Origin: Tricholoma matsutake
Lineage: Eukaryota; Basidiomycota; Agaricomycetes; Agaricales; Tricholomataceae
Length of the DNA: 64,000 nt
NCBI GenBank assembly: GCA_026075535.2
Contig: AP026546.1
Span: forward strand, 5,208,001-5,272,000
Direction of reading: 5' to 3'
The notes beneath the pieces were generated by a model, which was not told the DNA's origin, searched no databases, and worked only from the letters and a program-made list of their open reading frames with translations. The translations under genes and the position numbers were made by a program. Shown one piece after another: positions 55,831 through 64,000 of this stretch. The number at the start of each line of letters is the position of its first letter. The stretch's first letter is position 1.

Positions 55831-55996
55831 GTCGCTAGGGAGCGCGTTTGGCGAAAATGGCGGCGTAATAAAGGCGAGAGTATCTGGAACGGTGTGTAGG
55901 GACTCTGTGGAGCTTTGGGAAGCGTCGTCCAGTCCGTACCTGCCTATCTTGGGCAGCGCGTTCGCGATTTTCGGGCCTTAGGGGAGAGTTTTCTAC

Positions 55997-56422
55997 TATA
56001 AGGGCAACCTAAGCCTCTAGCAAAGGGAAATCCGAAGTTAAAATTATGCTACATAATACAGGGATTGGGGGCGCACCTAGCAAAGGGAAATCCGAAGAGA
56101 AAACTCTAAGGATCCCCTTGCTGATGCCCAGTATATGTGAAGACGACAAAAATCAAATATAACCTAAAAATAGAAAAAGGCGGAGATAGGCGGATCAAGG
56201 CCACCGAATGACATCATACCAAGGGGTATGTGTCGGAAGGGGTACTCCGCCTCTAAATATAAAAGTGTCAACATATACAAACATGATAGCAAGGGAAAAT
56301 TAGTAATAAAATCCGGAAAAATCATAGAAAATGAAGAATAGAAGGAAATGAGGTGGGGAAAAATATGGGACAAACATAAAAAATAGGAAAAACACACAGG
56401 GCACCCCCCTAGTCCCCTTACA
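55997..56422 (-). repeat. 5' LTR of the Ty3/gypsy element
   Basis: Base-for-base match with the 3' LTR as far as can be read by eye. About a dozen CpG sites are intact in both copies. The transcription start and R/U5 boundaries cannot be seen. No clear tRNA primer-binding site was recognised after it. Confidence 0.9.
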
Positions 56423-56427
56423 ATATG

Positions 56428-57451
56428 GGGCAATGAGTAGTACCAAGTAGTGATAACTTCCTCTGTTGGGCCAGCCTGGCATCACGATCTTTTCTCAGCA
56501 ACGTGATGCAGATCAAAGTAGACACAACTTCATCGGGTTCATCACTGATACATCGAACACCCACATAAACCGTTGAAGAAAATAATGAATGATTAGGGTT
56601 GGTGCTCACCGTATGTCCATCTTGATCCATGAGATTGCCTTGAGCTACTGAATCAGGGCCAGACAGGGTGGAGTCAGGTGGCGACACCGCTGAGCATGTG
56701 ACATGAGATGTCGATGAGCCTACAGGAACACTGACTCTCCTCCTTTTTGTCATATTACCTGGTACGTTCATAGACAAGGACAAGCTGCTAGGTATCGAGA
56801 TCTTCAGAGAAGCACTAGCAGGAGGAGGGGCAGGGGCAGGAGGAGGGGCATCAGGAGGAGGGGTTGTGGCCAAAGCAGCAAGAGGGGATGGGACAGAGGG
56901 GGGAGAATTGGGGGTCAAGGTCGAAGAAGGCAGAGCGGGGAGGAGAGATTGTCCCATGACTGCAGCAAGCTGGTTCATGAACTTCGAGAGATGCTCCCTC
57001 TTGTCAGCTGCAGACGCCTCAAATCCAGCAATAGCCCTGTCAAAATCCTCCTTTGGTTTGCCATTTGAGAACATAGCAGCGACACATAGGCTGCTGATCC
57101 TCGACTCATTGTCACCTAGCTGAGCGTAACATGCACTCTTGACCTTGTATGAGAAGAGCCTGCTGGGTCTGGCACATATGGACGTTGAGATTAGAGATGG
57201 CTTGATGCATTTTGGTTTGGTTTGTGAACAAGTCTTCCTGCTGGCGCCGGATGACTGTGACCTCACCTCGCAGCTCTTGGATCTGACGAGACAACGATGC
57301 CACGTTCCCACTGATCTGTGATGCACCTTTCGCAACCTGGTCTCCGAGCGAGTTTCTGTTCAGCGGATCATCATTGTAGTCCCAGAGCAGGTGGGGCATG
57401 GAAAGCTGGTTATGAAAATGACGCTGGAACAAGTCAGCACTATGCAGGATT
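56428..57451 (-). pseudogene. LINE (second family) ORF, middle segment between the two insertions
   Basis: The upstream piece, continuing over the copia junction, reads ILHSADLFQRHFHNQLSM, then a coiled coil VASLSRQIQELRGEVTVIRR (about 57290). After a one-base shift near 57130 the next frame reads DNESRISSLCVAAMF, then DFDRAIAGFEASAADKREHL and a Pro-rich stretch, and runs on in frame into LINE sequence at 50370. It looks like the RNA-binding/assembly ORF1 joined to the endonuclease ORF. Confidence 0.7.
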
Positions 57452-57456
57452 TGAAC

Positions 57457-57730
57457 TGTTGAAATTAATCCCAGTGATGCATGCTGTATACATGAGGCAA
57501 TACATGCAGCATACACATGTTACTGCGCTTACTGTGCATACATGCGGTAAACACATTCCTGAGTCATGTGACATCCTTATTATTATGTATATAAGGAGAA
57601 CCTGTACCATAGTAGGAATACAGTGTTCTTACCTCTGCTAACCCTAGCTGTAAGTCTAAGTAAACCCCAGGTAGGTTGTAAGGAACATGTTGTCTCTTCC
57701 ACTGTGCAGTGTATATAGTCTGCTCCAACA
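57457..57730 (+). repeat. 5' LTR of the copia element
   Basis: From TGTTGAAATTAATCC to TGCTCCAACA. A TATA-like ATGTATATAAGG lies at about 57588. Differences from the 3' LTR: 57515, 57535, 57546, 57573, 57609 and 57687, all CpG-type transitions, five of them mutated in this copy. Confidence 0.9.
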
Positions 57731-57746
57731 GGTTATGGGCCCTGCT
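57731..57746 (+). other. Primer-binding site, initiator-Met half-tRNA type
   Basis: GGTTATGGGCCCTGC directly follows the LTR. It is complementary to the anticodon-arm sequence GGGCCCATAACC of eukaryotic initiator methionyl tRNA. Known Ty5/copia-type elements prime from an internal half of that tRNA, so the same mode is inferred here. Confidence 0.65.
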
Positions 57747-57979
57747 GGGCACGTCGCGAATGCACCTTAATTGGCTGCAAACAATGTTGACTTCATCGTC
57801 TCCAAATTATAACCTTGCGCTCTTCGTGAGCTGCATTGCGCTCCCTGCGAGCTGCACATAAAACCTAGGTTGACTAGGGTTAACCACTCTGAAGGAGTGT
57901 TTTCTCCTGAGAACATTAAACATGTTTTATTGAGTAAAAAGACTGATTGAGTGCTTTTAACAGCTGCCACCACAAAATC

Positions 57980-60900
57980 ATGTCTTCAACTCTTGAGAAA
58001 CTCGTTCAAACTTTCGACGGATCAAATTACATTCAATGGGCTGACTCAATGAAGGCGTGGCTCAGGTCTCAGGGCCTCTGGCAAATAACTAGTGGGGCGG
58101 AGCAAAAACTGCCCCCGGCGCCTCCCTTGACGGCGATGAACGCTACTTTGGTAGCGGATGCTAATGCCAAGCTCCAGACCTGGAGCAACAAAAATGACCA
58201 GGCCATTGGTAGCCTAGTGCTCCGCCTGGCCCCCTCCATTCAGCAGCGTGCCAACTCAAAGGACACTGCTGAGGAGGTGTGGGATCTCATCTGCACCGAT
58301 TATGGTGTGGATGGCCCCTCCCAAGTCTTCGCGGACTTTAGGTCCACAATAGCAATCAAGATCCCAGCTGTGAACCCCGCACCAGAGATTGCTAGAATGG
58401 CAGACAAATTTGAGCACCTTATGGCTGCTAACGTTGCCATCCCCAAGCTAGTACAAGCAATGATTCTACTTGCTGCGATGCCATGCGAATATGATTCCTT
58501 GTCTGCAACGGTCCTTAACACGACCGCTACTAGCGCCTTGACATTTAAACATGTCAAGGACTCCATTGTCGCTGAAGCCTCAAGGCGCACAGCAGTAGGA
58601 AAGCCCGCTGGCCAGCCTCAGGCCAACAAACTTTCTGCTGTTAAGCGCAAAGGGGGAAACCCCAAATGGCAGCCCAAAGAAGGGCAAAACAGCAATGGAG
58701 ACTTGTCCCGAAAGCGTGGACGACGTGGGGACAGAAAGACTAAGGAGGAGAAGCCAAAGGAGAAACATACCCACCTCGCCTCCAATGCCTATACCACCAT
58801 AAATGGTAATGGCACCATCATACCGCCGATGCTGCTTATACAGCGCATCAAAAGACGCGAACGCACTCCCACAAGGGATCCTCACTGCCGACCGCCTGCA
58901 CAGGCATATACGGGCGCGGCCTCTACCTCTCATTCGGTTTATGCCGAATATCAGCAAGCTCGAGACACCCTCGAGCAAATGCAACTTCTGCGCAGCGCAA
59001 AAAATCTGCGACCGCTGGAAGAGCACCTGACGGTGCGAGAAGGAAAGAGAAGAAGGATAGAACCAGAACCCGAGTCTAGGATCGAGGAGGTAGAAGACGA
59101 TACCGTCTCCCTCGGATCTGAACCTCCGGTGTCTGATGAGGAAGTGTGGAAAGCCGTCGACGAAATGCTCGTCGATGAACCCCTTGATACAGGGGTGTAT
59201 GATGACAGGTCAGTCCTTTTCCCTGCCACAAGCACTAAGATTAATATTCCTATGAATACAGCAAACTTTTCATATGAAATTTTACCGCTATTAAATGTAT
59301 CATGGAATTATTTAGATCTTAATATATGTGCTATGTGTGCAAAGGGAGATTGTAAGAAAGGTGCCGACTGGATCATGGATTCAGGCGCATCAAAACACTT
59401 CACTGGTGAAATAAAAGATTTCGCTTCTTACGAGCCTTTACCGAGAAAGGACTCTACCTTGGTCCAAACGGCCACTGGTACTACTCATATAGTAGGAAAA
59501 GGAGCAGTATTCATTAAGCACCAGGTAGTATGTCACGGGAAGTCAGAGACACATGAAACGCGGTTATACCCCGTCTACTACATACCCGACATTAATACTC
59601 AATTGATGTCAATGGGGGTCTTTTTACAAGACGGAAGTGATGTGCGTGGTTCCTCCGCACACATTTCATTTATCGAGCATGGAAACCCGATCATGCATTG
59701 TGTCCCTCTAAGGAGGAATGACACGATCTATTGGGCTCGGACTCATATATTGAGCACCAAAAAGGTTAATGTCGCGACCATTTATGTCGCTGACTACTTG
59801 ACTTGGCATAGGCGACTTGGACACCCATCCAAAGAGGCGCTAGGGAAAATGCCTAAAAGCACCATAAAATTCCCAAGGAATTTAATTATTCCTAAAGACA
59901 AAATTATATGTCCAGGGTGTGCAGAAGGGAAAATGACCTCAAAATCTTTTCCCAAGTCAGACTCACGAGCTGACAAATCCTTTGAATTAATACATTCTGA
60001 CCTAAAGGAACTCCCAGTACTATCGTACCACAAACATAAATACTTCATTGTATTTCTGGATGACAAAACGTCACATATTTGGGTCCAATGTCTCAGAAAG
60101 AAATCTGACGCTGCTGCAGCGATTAGACAATTTCAAGCGATGGCTAAAACCCAATATGGCGCTACAATCAAGCGCTGGCGTGTCAATCCAGGGGGGGAGT
60201 TCAAGGATCATGAGCTACAAAAACAGCTCAAGGACTTAGGCATCAAAATAGAGATGTCTGCACCCCACGTTCATCAACAGAACGGGCGCGCAGAGCGCGC
60301 CATAAGGACAATAATGGAAAAGTCGCAAACCTTGTGATTCACCACTTGTCTACCACAATCATGGTGGGAATTTTGCATAGAACATGCAACACATTTATAC
60401 AACCGAACCCCAATAAGGTGCCTGAAATGGCTGACACCTTTTGAGGACCTGACAAAGGTCCGCCCAGATCTAAACAATCTGAAGGTCTTCGGTTGCGGTG
60501 CTTATGTCTATCTACCAAAGGAAAAACATCCAACAACATTATCTCCTCGATCGGAGTTAATGACGTACCTTGGAGTAGAAGATGGCATTAAAGCATATCA
60601 TTTCATGTGACAAAATGGCGCAATATTCATTGGTGCTACGGCACTATTTGATGAAACGATGTTCCCATGCTGTCCCAGAGCTAAAACTCCTGCCAAGACA
60701 GACCTTGGTGATTTTCCACCTCCAGAACCAGAAGATGACGACCACTCATCTGGAACGGATGGCGATGACCCTATACCGCCACAAAATCCGCCCCTTCCTC
60801 CATCATTAGAAGATGATGATGATTTACCAAGCAAGCAAAAGGCGCATGACGATGCGACTAACGCTCCTCCTCCGCCGCCTCCAGTTAACACTGAGGACTT

Positions 60901-62845
60901 TTGTCCAAGACATGAAGATCAACAGGAATGGCAGCAATTGCCCCATCGATCAGGCAGGCAGAGGAAAATCCCAAACCGTCCCGGCAATACCTATGGAGAA
61001 CAGCGACTCCCCTCTGACATAGAGAGAGACATTGCGCGTGATCGATATTGGAAGAAGTCTGTGGGTCAAGATTCGGATCATAACCGAACACGACCATGAC
61101 CTCAACAGCAAGAACCGGTTGCTGGACCGAGTTCGGCACCCCACGAGAGTGTGCCCGATTCCAATAATCAAGAACATGATTACCCAATGGGGGAACCAGA
61201 CGAAGCAGGTTATATTAAAAAGATAACCAAGGAAGGTGGAGATGAGCTTATCCACTGGCTGTTATCAAAAGCAGTCACACCATCAAGCGGAAAAAGCCTA
61301 GTTCCAAACCAATTTCGCGATATTGTGCACTTACCCCGGCAGCAGCAACTTGAGTGGAAACAGGCTTGTCGTGAAGAGTTAGAGGCTCTTCGCAAGCGAC
61401 AAGTCTATGATATCGTCGATCTTCCACATGATCGGAAAACGATCAAAAATAGATGGGTTTTCTCCGTGAAATCGGACAGAAGAAAACGAGCCAGACTCGT
61501 GGCCAAAGGCTTTTCACAAGTCGAAGGCATTGACTTTGATGAGATTTTCTCACCAGTAGTCCGCTACGAGACCATACGCCTCATGTTTGCCCTTGCGTCT
61601 CTAGAAGGCATGTATATGACCGGTCTAGATGTAAAAACCGCATTTTTATATGGCAAACTTGATGAGGAGATCTATATGGATCAACCCGAGGGTTTCAGAC
61701 TCGAGGGTAAAGAGTGCAAAGTAATGCGCTTACGCCGAGCATTGTATGGCCTTAAACAGGCTTCACTAGCATGGTGGAAAGAGCTAGAGGCATTTATGCG
61801 CACCATTGGGTTTGTGCACGCCAGCTCCGATGCCGGCATCTTCATACACAAAGATCCTAAGACAGGCAGCATCGTTATTGCACTAGTCTATGTTGACGAT
61901 GGCTTGTTCATGGGCAAGAACAAGAAACTTGTGGATGAAAAGAAGAATGCTTGCCTGAAGCATTGGGAGTGCCGTAGTACTGAAAAAGTCATGGAATTCT
62001 TAGGCATGCGCGTCACCCAGACCGCTACAAAAGTCAAACTCGATCAAACAGAATATCTCGCCAAAGTGCTCGAGAGGTTCGAGATGACAAATGCCAAAGT
62101 TGCCCCCACTCTGCTCCCGACTGGCTACAAACCGTCGGAGAACACAGCGACGCCAAACGCAGCGCTTAGATCGAAATGTCAGTCTGTGATCAGATCTTTA
62201 TTGTATCTGATGTTCGGAACACGACCTGATATCGCTTACGCAGTAATCAAGATGTCGCAATTCTCGGCTAATCCTAGCCAAGAACATCTAGACAAAGCAA
62301 TGTACATAATGCGCTATCTGGTGGGAACCCAGAAGTACAGTATAGTCTATGATGGAGAGAAATCCAAGGGGCTGCAGGCCTTCACAGATTCTGATTGGGC
62401 AGCTGACACTGTCAAGCGCCGATCTACAACGGGTTACTTTGCTACTCTGGCGAGTGGCATTGTGTGCTGGCAGTCCCGTTTACAAAAAACTGTAGCACTG
62501 TCATCCACAGAAGCCAAATATATGGCTCTCTCTGACACTTGTCGGCAGATAGTGTGGATAGAGTCCTTATTCCAGGAACTTGGATATACACTGAAGCGCG
62601 TACCAATCTGCGCTGATAATCAGGGATCCATCTTTATTGGATCAAATCCAGTTCAGGAAAGAAGGACCAAACATATAGACATTCGCTACCACTACACCCG
62701 CGAATGCATAGAAAATGACAAAGTCACAGTCGTTTTCATTCCTGGAAGTGATAATCCGGCTGACATGTTCACAAAGAACCTTGGCGCTGTCCTATTCAGG
62801 AAATTTAGAGACTCTCTCAGAATTACTTTCGAGATTCAAACTTAG
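57980..62845 (+). pseudogene. Copia Gag-Pol polyprotein (Gag-PR-IN-RT-RNase H)
   Basis: Starts MSSTLEKLVQTFDGSNY, a copia Gag start (57980; an earlier ATG in frame is at 57947). Protease: WIMDSGASKHFTGE (about 59370). Integrase: HRRLGHPSKEAL, CPGCAEGKM, IVFLDDKT; the second catalytic Asp region reads WRVNPGGEF (Asn, codon 60185-60187), then HQQNGRAERA (Glu). RT: KNRWVFSVK, TGLDVKTAFLYG, PEGF, LYGLKQA, YVDDGLFMG. RNase H: FTDSDWAAD, LSSTEAKYMAL, ADNQG. No zinc knuckle was seen. Exactly three stops, all TGA (60335-60337, 60608-60610, 61097-61099), interrupt a frame otherwise open to 62845; each fits CGA. Replication machinery that could not act here. Confidence 0.9.
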
Positions 62846-62867
62846 CTGCTTAGAGCGCTGTACAGTT

Positions 62868-62877
62868 TGAGGGGGGG
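62868..62877 (+). other. Polypurine tract of the copia element
   Basis: TGAGGGGGGG immediately precedes the 3' LTR. Such tracts prime plus-strand DNA synthesis in LTR retrotransposons. Confidence 0.75.
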
Positions 62878-63151
62878 TGTTGAAATTAATCCCAGTGATG
62901 CATGCTGTATACATGAGGCAATACATGCAGCATACGCATGTTACTGCGCTTACTGCGCATACATGCAGTAAACACATTCCTGAGTCATGTGACGTCCTTA
63001 TTATTATGTATATAAGGAGAACCTGTACCGTAGTAGGAATACAGTGTTCTTACCTCTGCTAACCCTAGCTGTAAGTCTAAGTAAACCCCAGGTAGGTTGT
63101 AAGGAACGTGTTGTCTCTTCCACTGTGCAGTGTATATAGTCTGCTCCAACA
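62878..63151 (+). repeat. 3' LTR of the copia element
   Basis: Same length as the 5' LTR. The single position where this copy is the mutated one is 62967 (A opposite G at 57546). Confidence 0.9.
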
Positions 63152-63156
63152 TGAAC

Positions 63157-64000
63157 CGTGTCAGTCCACGTCGACATGGAGAAGATAATGAGGTCGGAGT
63201 TGAGCGGAGTGGTGCAAGAATCAATAAGGGAGTGGGGAACCATCTTTCTAATCCATTTCTCAAGGATGCCTTCAAGATGATCGAAGTCCCAAGCACCCGT
63301 GACAACAAGCTCAAATGCATGATGGATAGGGATTTCTTTAAGCGGTTCGATGCGAGCACATTCCATTGAAACCTTGGCAGGGACGTCGATGAACTGTAGG
63401 GCGTTGAAGCTATCTGCATCGGAGGGTAAAAGAAAAGTGATCTGGGGACCGCCAAACGATGCAAAGATGCTACTAATTTTAAACCCCTTTTTCTCAATGT
63501 GAGCCTTGATGAGTGGAAGGTGATCAGGTGGAATGGCCATGTGGTCAGTAATGCCAGCGTACAGGTCGAGGAGGCAGCATGACAGGTGTTTGTTGCTCCT
63601 CCCCTTCTTGCTGGTGCTCCACCTAACCTCCCACTCTGGTTTGGCTTCAACAATGGCATCCATAACAATTTCCAGAAGGTCAACATGGGGCTCCGCCTCA
63701 CCACTAGACAGCACCTCAACATAGCATGCCGAAGAGATGTTTGAGGCGCGATCGCTGAAAGGTAGTACATTCAGGCCAAAGTTTGCAAAGTCATGGTAAC
63801 AGGTTTCTGATCCAAAATTGAGCAGCAGGTTCTTGACAGCAGCAGCGGGGGTCTCGTTAGACACAGGGACAATGCCATGCACTACCAACTGGTGACCCTT
63901 GGGCAGCAATGCAAGAGAAAATGCCATGTCGTCGTCATCTGAGCTGAGATCGGAATCTGGAGTCATTGGTCTGACAACACCATGGTTTTTCATGTGAGGG
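63157..64000 (-). pseudogene. LINE (second family) ORF1, N-terminal part, running off the window
   Basis: An ORF open from at least 63993 (MKNHGVVRPMTPDSDLSSDD, then LPKGHQLVVHGIVPVSN) to the copia insertion at 63156. Domain unidentified; RRM-like features (strand-rich start, FGGPQITFLLPSDADS) would fit a LINE ORF1 RNA-binding protein. It continues in frame at 57451 (TDTV then QILHSADLF). The 5' end is outside the window. Confidence 0.65.

Larger units (their letters stand above)
50376..56422 (-). mobile_element. Complete Ty3/gypsy chromovirus-type LTR retrotransposon
   Basis: 6047 bp, minus strand, bounded by 426-bp LTRs that look identical by eye and flanked by ATATG (50371-50375, 56423-56427). 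Gag is followed by protease, RT, RNase H, integrase and a chromodomain. It is inserted in a LINE, whose frame is continuous without it. Identical LTRs argue for a recent insertion, yet gag-pol has three CGA-to-TGA type stops and an Asn in the RT active site, so this copy probably moved with help in trans. Confidence 0.92.
57457..63151 (+). mobile_element. Complete Ty1/copia LTR retrotransposon
   Basis: 5695 bp, plus strand, with 274-bp LTRs (57457-57730, 62878-63151) and a TGAAC target duplication (57452-57456, 63152-63156). A half-tRNA-type primer site, a single gag-pol frame with three TGA codons and a polypurine tract are present. It sits in the same LINE as the Ty3 element, about 1 kb further 5' in that LINE. 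The six LTR differences (2.2%) make it older than the Ty3 insertion. Confidence 0.93.

Noticed and set aside
57112..57516. A stand-alone small ORF at the LINE/copia junction
   Set aside because: Its first residues come from the copia LTR, and its remaining frame joins the LINE ORF1 in frame when the copia element is removed.

Overview
The window is eukaryotic and fungal, most likely an agaricomycete basidiomycete. The signs are short GT-AG introns of about 50-65 bp with CTAAC branch points, a NACHT-ankyrin NLR-type gene, and a very dense, nested load of LTR retrotransposons, LINEs, hAT, Tc1/mariner, Helitron and MITE-like elements. I see no bacterial operons, no rRNA, no convincing functional tRNA and no CRISPR array. 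The species cannot be named from this sequence.

Layout. 0-2 kb: an LTR-like repeat end and a Helitron Rep/helicase fragment. 2-13 kb: pieces of a LINE (endonuclease, RT end, RNase H) and of a Ty3/gypsy element (integrase, chromodomain, LTR). These are broken up by two TIR elements beginning CTTTACACT (2810-4630 and 9909-11917) and by hAT-like MITEs. 13-15 kb: the 5' half of an oppositely oriented gypsy element (gag plus LTR). 15.6-21.6 kb is the most gene-like stretch: an NLR gene with near-identical ankyrin repeats, an RRM pseudogene and a small coiled-coil/Cys-cluster gene, all on the minus strand. 21.7-35 kb: LTR-like repeats (one split by a Tc1/mariner-like element), a decayed hAT transposase split by a 1-kb TIR element, and a third CTTTACACT element. 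35-41.8 kb: a second copy of the first LINE family, interrupted by a truncated gypsy element. 42.6-45.8 kb: a divergent pair of unfamiliar intron-containing genes. 45.9 kb to the end: a minus-strand LINE of a different family, split by two essentially complete LTR retrotransposons, a Ty3/gypsy (50376-56422, identical 426-bp LTRs, ATATG target duplication) and a Ty1/copia (57457-63151, 274-bp LTRs, TGAAC target duplication). At both insertion points the LINE reading frame is continuous once the insert is removed.

Two themes tie the window together. First, decay is strongly CpG-directed. Nearly all premature stops in otherwise continuous frames are TGA where CGA (Arg) is expected, all six differences between the copia LTRs are CpG transitions, and the Ty3 RT and copia integrase each carry an Asp-to-Asn change of the same type at a catalytic residue. 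The same mark is on the NLR and on host-like genes, which points to cytosine methylation and deamination, or a RIP-like process acting at CpG. Second, a dispersed composite cassette occurs six times. Each copy carries a GGGCCCAAA hairpin next to a conserved spliceosomal intron (GTAAG or GTATG, CTAAC, TAG), repeated TGAGCA-NN-TGCTCA palindromes and usually CCCTCGC hairpins. It lies inside TIR elements whose terminal regions also hold tRNA-like sequences pointing outward. This cassette and its carriers are the best candidate here for something undescribed.
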